Part shown: positions 43,816 to 51,911 of the stretch, one piece after another
Layout of the letters: every line of letters starts with the position of its first letter
Position numbering within the stretch: position 1 is the first letter of the stretch
Source: Streptomyces sp. SAI-127
Lineage (GTDB): Bacteria > Actinomycetota > Actinomycetes > Streptomycetales > Streptomycetaceae
Direction: 5' to 3'
Length of the DNA stretch: 64,000 nucleotides
Assembly: GCF_029894425.1 (NCBI RefSeq)
Contig: NZ_JARXYJ010000001.1
Location: 9,630,501-9,694,500, forward strand
Notes under the pieces: model-generated
Databases searched by the model: none
The model's input: only the letters and a program-made list of their open reading frames with translations
Told to the model about the DNA's origin: nothing
Translations under genes and position numbers: made by a program

Positions 43816-45524
43816 CGGAACAACCGGTCCAGGAAGGCGTTACCGAACACGCCGTGCGGATCGAGCCGGTCCAGCACCCCCGCGGCCTGGCCCCACACCG
43901 CCTCACCGAACGAACCGGGAATGGCCGTCCCCAGCACCTCGTCGTCCTCCCACACGGCATCGTCCGTGTAGGCCCACCCCTTGGACCACTCGACGCGAGT
44001 CCCGTCGTAGCCATCGATGAGGAACTGCTCGATCTCCCGCAGGAAGGCCTCCGCGTACGGCGTCCCCGGCAGCGTGAGGATGTCCAGCCACACAGCCGTG
44101 TCCCTTTCGGGATGCGCCTGATCCGCCCGCAGCGCCGAGAGCAGCGGAGCCCGCGCCCCCTCCAGCTCGGCCTCGGCAGGATCATCGAGCCCGGTCACCC
44201 TGATCTCCACCGTTCCATTGACAGGGAACCGCCCCTGCGCGGTGTACGCGGCGAGCCGCTCCCGGTAGAAGTCCGTGAACTCCGAGACGACACGCTGCAC
44301 TTGGTCCCGGCTCGTCAGGACCGCGTACCCGTTCGCGGTCACCCTGAGCGTCGTCGGCTTGATGTAGAGCAGCGTGTTCTTGGACGGCCCCCAGATGTCC
44401 GCCGAGAGTGTCGCCGTGAGCCCCACGGTCGCCACGTCGAGCTGCGCGTTCCCGAGCACGGGCGCGAGATACCAGGCCGCCTCCGACAGCATCCGCCCGG
44501 CCAGATCCGCCACCAGGGTCGGAACGTTGTCGGAGAAGGGATAGTTGTACGGCGAGGTCACGCGCCGCGAGGTCAGCGGCCTGGTCGGAGCCACGCTCCA
44601 CACCTTCAGCCACGGGAACTCCGTGTAGGCGAACCAGATCGCCTCGACCCGCCCGGCCTCCTCCAGGAAGCTCGCGAAGGTCCGCCCGTCGCCACCGGGA
44701 GCCGCGAAGAGCTCGGCCGCCGCGATGTCGACCCGGCTGACACACCGCAGATTGCTGTTGGCGCCGACCCGCAGCACGACCTCGGTGACGAAGGCCCGTC
44801 CGAGATGGGTGAGCAGGGCGGCACTGTCGGCCTCGGCACGGCTGAACTCACGCAGACCGTACGCCCTGCTGTCCTCGTCCCACACCACCGCCGTCAACGA
44901 CAGGATGCGATTGCTGAGTGAGCCGTACGTCTGTCCCGGCAGCCGCTGCTCCCCGTCGGCCGGAACGGCCGTGCCGTGCGCGTCGACCGCCAGCGCGCCG
45001 CCCAGGGTGAGGTCGCCGGGGGCGGGCGCGGCGGTGACCCCGAGCCCGTGCTGCTCCAGATAGGTGAGCAGCGCCTCCAGCGTGACGCCGGTGCCGGCCC
45101 GCACGGCGGAGGCGGAGTCCAGGGACAGGCCGGTGAGGTGGGAGGCGGTGTCGACGAGGAGGACGGGCGCGTCCGACGCCGTGCCCTCCGTGACGGTGAG
45201 GGGCGACCAGCCGTGCGAGGAGCCCCGGGCGCGCACCCGCCAGCCGTGCCGCCAGGCCCAGTTGACGACCTCGGCCACCTGGTCCGGGCCGGTCGGGGCA
45301 CAGGCCCACAGCCCGTCGGCGGTGATCTCGCCGACCCAGTTCCGGTACGCCGAACGGTGCAGGGCCACGCCCGCCGGGAAGTCGGGCAGTTCCTCGGCCG
45401 CGGCCGCCGGGTCCGCCGGCAGCAGAATCGGTACGGCGGCCAGGGCCGCGGCGCTGAGAAGGAAGCCGCGACGGGACCAGGACGAGTCGTCCTGCGGATG
45501 GTTGCTCACTGAACGATCAGTCAC
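43812..45524 (-). CDS. FAD-binding oxidoreductase, covalent-flavin (class II) cholesterol-oxidase-like, Tat-exported
   Basis: 570 aa. A Tat signal (WSRRGFLLSAAALAAVPILL, cleavage near AAAA) precedes a VAO-type FAD domain; RARGSSHGWSPLTV holds the His expected to bind FAD covalently, and GDLTLGGALAVDAHGTAVP is the second FAD contact. The rest matches the cholesterol oxidase substrate-binding domain of Brevibacterium BCO2 (NTLLYIKPTTLRVTANGYAV, RVEWSKGWAYTDDAVWED). It would oxidise a sterol or another alcohol outside the cell, forming hydrogen peroxide. Start ATG 45524; divergent from an aldo/keto reductase. Confidence 0.87.
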   Translation of the reverse strand: MTDRSVSNHPQDDSSWSRRGFLLSAAALAAVPILLPADPAAAAEELPDFPAGVALHRSAYRNWVGEITADGLWACAPTGPDQVAEVVNWAWRHGWRVRARGSSHGWSPLTVTEGTASDAPVLLVDTASHLTGLSLDSASAVRAGTGVTLEALLTYLEQHGLGVTAAPAPGDLTLGGALAVDAHGTAVPADGEQRLPGQTYGSLSNRILSLTAVVWDEDSRAYGLREFSRAEADSAALLTHLGRAFVTEVVLRVGANSNLRCVSRVDIAAAELFAAPGGDGRTFASFLEEAGRVEAIWFAYTEFPWLKVWSVAPTRPLTSRRVTSPYNYPFSDNVPTLVADLAGRMLSEAAWYLAPVLGNAQLDVATVGLTATLSADIWGPSKNTLLYIKPTTLRVTANGYAVLTSRDQVQRVVSEFTDFYRERLAAYTAQGRFPVNGTVEIRVTGLDDPAEAELEGARAPLLSALRADQAHPERDTAVWLDILTLPGTPYAEAFLREIEQFLIDGYDGTRVEWSKGWAYTDDAVWEDDEVLGTAIPGSFGEAVWGQAAGVLDRLDPHGVFGNAFLDRLFR

Positions 45525-45529
45525 GGGAT
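45510..45529. repeat. Left copy of a 20-bp direct repeat
   Basis: TGAACGATCAGTCACGGGAT overlaps the first codons of the flavoprotein gene. It matches 46698-46717 at 19 of 20 bases; the two copies bracket the aldo/keto reductase gene. Confidence 0.7.
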
Positions 45530-45660
45530 CACGCTAGGCGCTCGTTGACACGTGCATGCCTTACGTCGACGCGTGTCACCCATGTGAGTGAAAAATTCAC
45601 CGACGTCGGCCCGGAGCGGCCCGTTCCGCGCAGGTCGGTCACGGATGACAGACTGACGCC

Positions 45661-46644
45661 ATGGACGAGCGCACATTCGGCAGGTCGCAGCAGCACGCAT
45701 CCGTAGTTGGACTCGGCACCTGGCAGCTGGGGGCCGACTGGGGGGACGTCGACGACAAGGAAGCCCTCTCGGTGCTGGAGGCGGCGGCCGAGTCGGGAGT
45801 CACCTTCTTCGACACGGCGGACGTGTACGGCGACGGACGCAGCGAGCAGACCATCGCCACCTTCCTCAGTGGCCGTCCCGACCTGCACGTGCTGGTCGCG
45901 ACGAAGATGGGCCGCCGGCTCGACCAGATCCCGGAGAACTACGTCCTCGACAACTTCCGCGCCTGGAACGACCGTTCGCGCCGCAACCTCGGCGTCGACC
46001 GCATCGACCTGGTCCAGCTGCACTGCCCGCCGACGCCCGTCTACTCCACCGACGAGGTGTTCGACGCCCTCGACACCCTGGTCGAGGAGGAGCGCATCGC
46101 CCACTACGGCGTCAGCGTCGAGACCTGCGAGGAGGCACTGACGGCGATCGCCCGGCCGGGTGTGGCGAGTGTGCAGATCATCCTCAACGCCTTCCGCATG
46201 AAGCCGCTGCGCGAGGTGCTCCCCGCCGCGCGGGAGGCGGGCGTCGGCATCATCGCGCGGGTCCCGCTGGCCTCGGGCCTGCTGTCCGGCAAGTACACCA
46301 AGGACACGGTCTTCCCGGAGAACGACCACCGCGCCTACAACCGGCACGGCGAGGCCTTCGACGTCGGCGAGACCTTCTCCGGCGTGGACTACACGACCGG
46401 GGTCGAGGCCGCGGCCGAGTTCTCCGCGCTCGCCCCCGAGGGTTACACCCCGGCCCAGCTCGCCCTGCGGTGGATCATCGAGCAGCCGGGCGTCACCACC
46501 GTCATCCCCGGCGCCCGCTCGCCCGAGCAGGCCCGCGCCAACGCGGCCGCCGCCAAGCTGCCGCCGCTGTCCGACGAGACCCTCGCGGCCGTCCGGGACC
46601 TCTACGACCGCCGGATCAAGGACCAGGTCGAGAACCGCTGGTGA
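45661..46644 (+). CDS. Aldo/keto reductase (YhdN/Tas-like)
   Basis: 327 aa. SVVGLGTWQLGADWGDVDD, VTFFDTADVYGDGRSEQTIA (Asp, Tyr), LVATKMGRR (Lys), IDLVQLHCPP (His), YGVSVET and VIPGARSPEQARANAAAA all fit the AKR fold. The subgroup is AKR11/YhdN-like general aldehyde or stress reductase. No regulator is next to it, but a flavoprotein gene lies divergent. It is bracketed by 20-bp direct repeats and followed by a strong terminator, as expected for a unit moved as a block. Confidence 0.9.
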   Translation: MDERTFGRSQQHASVVGLGTWQLGADWGDVDDKEALSVLEAAAESGVTFFDTADVYGDGRSEQTIATFLSGRPDLHVLVATKMGRRLDQIPENYVLDNFRAWNDRSRRNLGVDRIDLVQLHCPPTPVYSTDEVFDALDTLVEEERIAHYGVSVETCEEALTAIARPGVASVQIILNAFRMKPLREVLPAAREAGVGIIARVPLASGLLSGKYTKDTVFPENDHRAYNRHGEAFDVGETFSGVDYTTGVEAAAEFSALAPEGYTPAQLALRWIIEQPGVTTVIPGARSPEQARANAAAAKLPPLSDETLAAVRDLYDRRIKDQVENRW

Positions 46645-46652
46645 CCCACGCC

Positions 46653-46690
46653 CGGCTCCGGGAGGCGGTTTCCCGCCGCTCCCGGAGCCG
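46653..46690 (+). terminator. Terminator hairpin after the aldo/keto reductase
   Basis: CGGCTCCGGGAG (46653-46664) pairs with CTCCCGGAGCCG (46679-46690), with further GCGG/CCGC pairing inside and TTTC at the tip. It starts 9 bases after the stop and is followed by GCGCTGTTTG. Confidence 0.8.
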
Positions 46691-46697
46691 CGCTGTT

Positions 46698-46717
46698 TGA
46701 ACGATCAGTCACCGGAT
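46698..46717. repeat. Right copy of the 20-bp direct repeat
   Basis: TGAACGATCAGTCACCGGAT lies just after the terminator of the aldo/keto reductase. One base differs from the copy at 45510-45529, 1,188 bp away. Confidence 0.7.
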
Positions 46718-46728
46718 ACCCGTACCGC

Positions 46729-47214
46729 ATGGTCGAGACGGTGAGACGGACGGGCCGCGACGAGACCGAGGACGAGCGCGCGGACCGCATGTGGGGCGAG
46801 CTCATCCAGGAGATACGCGTCGCGCAGACAGGTGTTCAGATCCTGTTCGGCTTCCTGCTCACCGTGGTGTTCACACCCAAGTACGACGACCTCGCTCACA
46901 CCGACCAGGTCATCTACATCGTGACCGTCGTCCTCGGCTCCTGCGCCACCGGAGCCCTCATCGGGCCGGTCTCCCTGCACCGCCTCGTCTCGGGGCGGCG
47001 CATCAAACCCCAGGCCGTGCGGATCGCTTCCCGGCTGACCTTCGTGGGGCTGGTTCTCCTGCTCACGACGATGACGGCAGCCCTGCTGCTGATCCTGCGG
47101 GTCGCGACCCACGACTCCTGGGTGCCCTGGCTCGTCACGGCAGTGGTGGCCTGGTACCTGCTGTGCTGGTTCGCGGTCCCCCTGTGGACCCGGCGCCGCT
47201 ACACGACGAAGTGA
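46729..47214 (+). CDS. DUF6328 family membrane protein
   Basis: 161 aa. A charged start (GRDETEDERADRMWGELIQE) with IRVAQTGVQILFGFLLTVVF and PKYDDLAHTDQVIYIVTVVL is typical of DUF6328. There are four helices: ILFGFLLTVVF, VIYIVTVVLGSCATGALI, FVGLVLLLTTMTAALLLIL and WLVTAVVAWYLLCWFAVPLW. Function unknown. The right copy of the 20-bp repeat lies just before it. Confidence 0.82.
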   Translation: MVETVRRTGRDETEDERADRMWGELIQEIRVAQTGVQILFGFLLTVVFTPKYDDLAHTDQVIYIVTVVLGSCATGALIGPVSLHRLVSGRRIKPQAVRIASRLTFVGLVLLLTTMTAALLLILRVATHDSWVPWLVTAVVAWYLLCWFAVPLWTRRRYTTK

Positions 47215-47335
47215 CGCGGAGCCCGTCCAGCTGCCGGTCGTGAGCATGCCTTCATCGTCGGGGCAGGGGGCCGACGGCGGCATGAGTACGGCTACTCGGC
47301 CCGCGTGCGCGTCAGCCCCGTCCCCGCCTCCAGGC

Positions 47336-47773
47336 TCAGCCGCCCGCGATGACCGAGGCCAGGAAGTCGTCCACGCGGACCTCTTCCTGTCCCGGCGGCA
47401 CGATCTCGCGGGTCTCGCGCAGGAAGGACGCCAGCGCCGGGGCCCAGGCGAAGACCACGGCGTGCTGGCGGCCGCCGTCGGAGCGGGCGTCGCCGTAGAA
47501 CTCCATGCGGAGCTCCTCCCAGACGCCGGTCGAGACGGGGCTGAGGCGTACGTCCCCGACTCCGACCGGACCGCGCAGGCCCTCGGCGAGCATCTCCCGG
47601 TCCAGCCGCCACCGCGCCAGCACCCGGCCGTCATGGCTGAACACCGCGGTGACGGCGAACGGGTCCGCCGCGTCGTAGCCCAGGTGGGCGAGCACGGGGC
47701 AACGGCCCGTGCCGCCCGCCTGCAGCTGCACGACGAGAGTCTTGTGCGCGGTTCTGCGGACGAAGGAGTTCAC
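47336..47773 (-). CDS. SsgA-like protein (SALP), sporulation/cell division regulator family
   Basis: 145 aa: LGYDAADPFAVTAVFSHDGR, VLARWRLDREMLAEGLRGPV, GVGDVRLSPVSTGVWEELRM and AVVFAWAPALASFLRETREI are the conserved SALP blocks. SALPs, found only in sporulating actinomycetes, guide septum placement, peptidoglycan and spore-wall steps; which paralogue this is cannot be told. GTG 47773 has GGAGG 7 bases upstream and starts the family sequence; the longer frame to 47821 does not. Confidence 0.92.
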   Translation of the reverse strand: MNSFVRRTAHKTLVVQLQAGGTGRCPVLAHLGYDAADPFAVTAVFSHDGRVLARWRLDREMLAEGLRGPVGVGDVRLSPVSTGVWEELRMEFYGDARSDGGRQHAVVFAWAPALASFLRETREIVPPGQEEVRVDDFLASVIAGG

Positions 47774-47834
47774 CTGAAGGCCTCCGGGAAGAGCGACGTG
47801 TCGCCCTCTAGTACCCCTCATACGCCCAAGATGC

Positions 47835-48890
47835 TCAGCCGTCCGGGTGATTCCCCTTCGCGGTGCGCAGGGCCGTGATGCACGAGGCGATGGCCTGCTG
47901 GAGTTCCTCCAGCTGCTGGACCATGTCGTCCTCGTAGAAGTCCTCGGCGTCGTCGAAGGTCAGCTCCTCGAACACCTTGGTGGCCTTCTGGAGGCTGTTG
48001 TAGAACTTCGTCCGCCGCTCCTGGACCCGGAGGTCGGGGTCGGCCTCCACGGCCTCGGCGACGAGGGACTTCATGGTGTCGAAGGCCTCGGCCGCCCACT
48101 CGCCGGTGTCCTCGTCCTCCTCCAGCTCCTCGAGGAGGGACAGGTGCCGCTCGGCCTCCTGGCGCAGGTCCACGGGTGCGTCGATGGTCTGCCCGGCCGG
48201 GGTCTTGACCTGACCGGACTCGGCGATCTGGCGGACGTAGCCGATCCGGTCGGCCGCTCGGCTCTCGGTGGCCACGGCCTTCTTCAGGTCGTCCGTGCGC
48301 ACCACGTCCCGGGCCAGCGAGGCCTGGAGCTCCGGGTCCTCCTTGATCCGGTCGAGCAGTGCGCTGCGCGCGGCCCGGGCGGTGGAGGGGTCGGCGAGGA
48401 TGGCGGCGCGCAGCGCGGTCGGGTTCTCGGCGACCTCCAGGGCCTTGGTGGGCCGGATGCCCTCGGCCTCGGCGGCCTCGGCGATGGCGGTGCCGCGCTC
48501 GGAGCCGGCGCTGTTGCGGGAGACGTAGTAGTCGAGCCACACGTCCGCGTCCGGCAGCTCCACCTCCTGGCCCGGCGCCAGCGCCTCGAAGTGCGGGACC
48601 ATGCCGTCGTCGGCGGCCCGGTCCCAGGCCTTGTAGTAGCGCATGACGCGCTCGGGCGAGCAGCCGGCGAGCTCGGCGAACTCCTTCGCGGACACCTTCG
48701 GCGTCTCGTCCGCGCTCTGGCCGCCGGGCCGCACGCTGCGCGCCACCATCAGGCCGAAGGCCCATCCGCCGGTCCGCGCGTAGACACCGAACTCTCGGGC
48801 GTCCCGCGCGACGAGGTCGGACAAGGGCGCGCCGGACGTCTCGACCGGGGCCTCAAAGGACGTGTCGGACGGGTCGATCGCTAGGGTCAC
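47835..48890 (-). CDS. Conserved hypothetical protein, HTH and coiled-coil
   Basis: 351 aa. One HTH-like segment is seen near residues 68-90 (VSAKEFAELAGCSPERVMRY). The middle has helix-rich repeats (ALRAAILADPSTARAARSAL) and an acidic C-terminal half (LLEELEEDEDTGEWAAEAFD, FDDAEDFYEDDMVQQLEELQ). I know homologues only as Streptomyces hypothetical proteins; a DNA-binding role is suggested by the HTH. GTG 48890 follows AGGAGAAACACCC. The lone TnpB frame ends four bases inside its start, and the possible omega-RNA lies directly upstream, so its promoter may be inside the mobile element. Confidence 0.8.
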   Translation of the reverse strand: MTLAIDPSDTSFEAPVETSGAPLSDLVARDAREFGVYARTGGWAFGLMVARSVRPGGQSADETPKVSAKEFAELAGCSPERVMRYYKAWDRAADDGMVPHFEALAPGQEVELPDADVWLDYYVSRNSAGSERGTAIAEAAEAEGIRPTKALEVAENPTALRAAILADPSTARAARSALLDRIKEDPELQASLARDVVRTDDLKKAVATESRAADRIGYVRQIAESGQVKTPAGQTIDAPVDLRQEAERHLSLLEELEEDEDTGEWAAEAFDTMKSLVAEAVEADPDLRVQERRTKFYNSLQKATKVFEELTFDDAEDFYEDDMVQQLEELQQAIASCITALRTAKGNHPDG

Positions 48891-50590
48891 GGGTGTTTCT
48901 CCTGGGCAGGCTCGTTCGGACCGCACGCTGTGCGGGTCGGAAGCCTATTGCACCGTTCCTGAAGACTGAGCGGGAGTGGGTCCTGTTGCCAGGACGCATG
49001 CTCAGCCGGGTGTCCCGAACGGTGTTGGGCACCTTGGTCGCCTGCTTTCGCACCACGGCCCGGTGGCGCGCATCGTGTGCGCGGTCCGGGAATGTGGGGG
49101 CGGGTTTCCTCACGCCGAAGAATCTCCGGTCGGGCCTGGGCGGTCCGATGCCCCGCACCATCACTCTGGTGGGACGGGGGCGGTGTCGTCCGTCGCCTGA
49201 TCGGGTGTCCGAGGGCGCGTCGCCCGATCGCGATGCTCGCCGCATCGTGCCGGGACATTGTGCGTCGCGGGGTGGTGAGCGGTTTCTGCCAGTGCTGGGC
49301 GCCCCAGCGGCTGGTGTAGGCGGGGTCGACCGCGACGACGGCGATGTCCTGCTCGGCGGCCATCGACACCAGCCGGGCCCTGAGCTTCGCGGTGGGGAAG
49401 CGGGAGAGGAGGCGGCGGAAGCGTTTGTTGCGGCCGTGCTTCTCGCGGCTGGTGCCGTCGGTGAAGTCGAGGTCCTCGATGGCGATCGCGGCAGCCCCGC
49501 AACGTTGGGTGTGGTGCAGCAGCCGGGTCAGGGCGTGCCGGATCTGCGCGTCCCGGTGCTGGGCGGTGCCGGTGAGGTCGTAGAAGTAGCGCTGCGGTTC
49601 GCCGACCGGGTTGCCGTGCACATCCAGGTGCCAGGCGGCGAGGTGGTCGTCGTTCATGTCCACCCCCACCACGCCCCGCGCCAGCGCCGCCTGAAGCGGC
49701 AAGGCGGGAGGGGCGGCGCGCTGCCAGGACGCGGTGACATACCAGCGGCCGCGCACCGGATCGTGGTGGATGCGGTAGGCCACCGCCCGGTTCGCGGTGA
49801 CCCGATCACGCCACTCCTGCCCCCGATACTGGAACCGCACGGTCGCGTCCAAGACGTAGCGGCCGTGAGGTGCGTTGGCCAGGTGGGCCAGCGGAGCCGG
49901 GAGCTTGAGCGATAACTGGCCGGTGTCGGTGACGCGGATGGTCTTGTTGCCCAAGCGTTTGCCGGACTCCCCGTCGGCGGCCAGGAACATCAGCTCCGCC
50001 CGCCAGCGCTCCCGCCAGGCGTGCTCGTCCAGTCCGGCCGCCGCAAGGTGGTGGCGGGTGTTCGCGAGGCGTTTGCCACCACGCACTACGCGCACCCGGC
50101 CCGCCGCCCAGTCCGCCTCCACTATCGCGAGCCGGTCCTTGAGCATCTGCAGGCGGCGGGACTTGGCGTGCCACTCGACGCGCGTGGCATAGCCGCGCAC
50201 CAGCCCTGCCCGCCTGTCGGCCTTTGCACCGAGAGGCCGGGCCAGCCGCGCCTTGATGGAGGCGATCTGTCCCCGCAGCCAGGCCGCGTGGGCGGCCTGC
50301 CCGCGCCTGGCCAGCGCCCACTGGTCATGGGTGGCCTTGGTGATACTGCCCGCCCACCGAGCCGACGACCTCCCCGTCAGCTCCCGCTTGCGTACCGCCC
50401 ACCCCGCGGCATCATGTGCCGGCCCCTGCCGGGACCGCTCCGCGAGATCACCGGCCGCCAGCGACCCCAAGTAGACACCGACCTCGGCCAGCACCGCCGC
50501 GTCCGCATCCGACACCCGCAGCCGGTCCCGGATCGCCACCCCGGCCGGGCCGGGCACCACGAACGACGCCGCCACCTCCCTCAGTGTGCC
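48887..50590 (-). CDS. tnpB: IS200/IS605-type TnpB (RNA-guided nuclease family), lone copy
   Basis: About 567 aa. RuvC-like nuclease motifs are intact: Asp in RGVVGVDMNDDHLAAW, Glu in AIAIEDLDF and Asp in SRHDAASIAIGRRALG. N-terminal part is the helical/WED region (RADLMF-like RAELMFLAADGESGKRLGNK). The zinc ribbon normally between motifs II and III is absent (VDPAYTSRWGAQHWQKP), as in a subgroup of actinobacterial TnpBs. About 100 low-complexity residues follow motif III; they are probably translation of the omega-RNA region. One TTA codon is at 49915-49913. No tnpA is near. GTG 50590 has GGGGG upstream; the frame is open to 50674. Confidence 0.85.
   Translation of the reverse strand, partial: GTLREVAASFVVPGPAGVAIRDRLRVSDADAAVLAEVGVYLGSLAAGDLAERSRQGPAHDAAGWAVRKRELTGRSSARWAGSITKATHDQWALARRGQAAHAAWLRGQIASIKARLARPLGAKADRRAGLVRGYATRVEWHAKSRRLQMLKDRLAIVEADWAAGRVRVVRGGKRLANTRHHLAAAGLDEHAWRERWRAELMFLAADGESGKRLGNKTIRVTDTGQLSLKLPAPLAHLANAPHGRYVLDATVRFQYRGQEWRDRVTANRAVAYRIHHDPVRGRWYVTASWQRAAPPALPLQAALARGVVGVDMNDDHLAAWHLDVHGNPVGEPQRYFYDLTGTAQHRDAQIRHALTRLLHHTQRCGAAAIAIEDLDFTDGTSREKHGRNKRFRRLLSRFPTAKLRARLVSMAAEQDIAVVAVDPAYTSRWGAQHWQKPLTTPRRTMSRHDAASIAIGRRALGHPIRRRTTPPPSHQSDGAGHRTAQARPEILRREETRPHIPGPRTRCAPPGRGAKAGDQGAQHRSGHPAEHASWQQDPLPLSLQERCNRLPTRTACGPNEPAQEKHP
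48891..49150 (-). ncRNA. Possible omega-RNA scaffold at the 3' end of tnpB
   Basis: In TnpB elements the guide RNA comes from the 3' end of tnpB and the element end. Here the frame after motif III is non-conserved, and the last part can fold: GACCCGCAC-AGC-GTGCGGTC at 48919-48938 is a hairpin on the minus strand. If this is right, the guide would be read from the first bases of the next gene's leader. No reference scaffold was available for comparison. Confidence 0.4.
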
Positions 50591-50853
50591 CACTCGTACA
50601 CCCCCGCCCTGCCGAAGATCCCCATCCACGGCAGTCAACGAGCAGCATCCGCAAAGGTCACCCATTCGACCCACGAACTCGCGTTCCCTGCCGAAACCGC
50701 AGGCAGCACACCCCCGTCAACAGACCCTCCTGGCGCGCAGATGAACCACCGCATCCAGTACGGGCGCTCACCCGCGCTCACCAGAAGTCACTTCTGCCAA
50801 GTCCAGCGCCAACAGTTACCAACCCTCGGGTACCGCCGGGCGGACCGGCCCGC

Positions 50854-51825
50854 TCAGGCGAACGCGTCGCGCAGCGCGGGCAGCAGCGTCTTCGCCGACC
50901 AGTCCAGGAACTCCGGTTGCGAGTCCCCGCCGATCTGCACCAGGGCGATCTCGGTGAAACCCGCCTCCGCGTACGGCCGTACGGCCTCGACGAAGGCGTC
51001 CGGGTCGTCGCCGCAGGGAATCGACCCGGCGACGTCGTCGGGCGTGACGAACTGGGTGGCCGCCTCGAAGGAATCCGGGTGCGGGAGCTCGGAGTTGACC
51101 TTCCAGCCGCTGCCGAACCAGCGGAACTGGGAGTGCGCCCGCTTGATCGCCGTGTCCCGGTCGGGGGCGTAGCAGACGGGCAGTTGCCCCACGCGCGGCT
51201 TGCCCTCGCCGCCGTGCCGGTCGAACGCGTCGAGCAGGCCCGCCTTGGGCTCCGTGGCGATGACCAGGTCGGCGAGGCGGCCGGCCAGTTCGCAGGACTG
51301 TTCGCCGGAGACGGCGAGGCCGATCTGCGGCGGCTCGTCCGGCAGGTCCCACAGCCGGGCCGACTCCACGTCGAAGTGGTTCCCGCGGTGGTTCACATGG
51401 CCGCCCCGGAACAGCGCGCGGATGATCTCCACGGCCTCTTCCAGCATCTCGTGCCGTACGTCGGCCGAGGGCCAGCCGCCGCCCACCACATGCTCGTTGA
51501 GGTTCTCGCCGGAGCCGAGCCCCAGCCGGAACCGGCCCTCCGAGAGCAGCTGCATCGTCGCCGCCTTCTGCGCCACCACCGCCGGGTGGTAGCGGAAGGA
51601 AGGACAGGTCACGTACGTCATCAGCGGAATGCGGGAGGTCGCCTGGGCGGCTGCCCCGAGCACGCTCCACGCGTACGGCGAGTGTCCCTGCGACCGCAGC
51701 CACGGGAAGTAGTGGTCCGAGGTCACCGAGAAGTCGTAGCCCGCCTCCTCGGCCCGCACCACATGGCCGACGAGATCTCGCGGGCCGGCCTGCTCGGTCA
51801 TCATCGTGTATCCGATTTGCACCAT
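50854..51825 (-). CDS. LLM-class F420-dependent oxidoreductase
   Basis: 323 aa luciferase-like TIM barrel: VQIGYTMMTEQAGPRDLVGH, FSVTSDHYFPWLRSQGHSPY, RFRLGLGSGENLNEHVVGGG (the loop that holds the F420 phosphate), and AGFTEIALVQIGG. This fits the TIGR03557-type group near F420-dependent glucose-6-phosphate dehydrogenase, but substrate is not known. Start ATG 51825. It is divergent from a serine hydrolase gene with 86 bases between and has the TnpB element upstream of its stop side. Confidence 0.9.
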   Translation of the reverse strand: MVQIGYTMMTEQAGPRDLVGHVVRAEEAGYDFSVTSDHYFPWLRSQGHSPYAWSVLGAAAQATSRIPLMTYVTCPSFRYHPAVVAQKAATMQLLSEGRFRLGLGSGENLNEHVVGGGWPSADVRHEMLEEAVEIIRALFRGGHVNHRGNHFDVESARLWDLPDEPPQIGLAVSGEQSCELAGRLADLVIATEPKAGLLDAFDRHGGEGKPRVGQLPVCYAPDRDTAIKRAHSQFRWFGSGWKVNSELPHPDSFEAATQFVTPDDVAGSIPCGDDPDAFVEAVRPYAEAGFTEIALVQIGGDSQPEFLDWSAKTLLPALRDAFA

Positions 51826-51911
51826 GAGGGCCGAGTCCCCGGTGACCGGAGGGGAAAACGGGCTTCCGGGGCCCTCTCGATCAAGGCCGGAGAACGAGAG
51901 AGGATGCCCCC

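Larger units (their letters stand above)
48887..50674 (-). mobile_element. IS605-like element remnant carrying only tnpB
   Basis: TnpB-only unit without transposase TnpA. The right end should lie near 48891-48920, next to the following gene's ribosome-binding site; the left end is not resolved and lies upstream of 50590. IS200/IS605 elements make no target duplications, so the ends can be set only by comparison with an empty site. Confidence 0.45.

Noticed and set aside
45588..45600. GTGAA-AAA-TTCAC as a third operator of the TetR protein at 43234
   Set aside because: Spacing and flanks differ from the GTGAAT-N4-ATTCAC pair, so a short chance palindrome is as likely.
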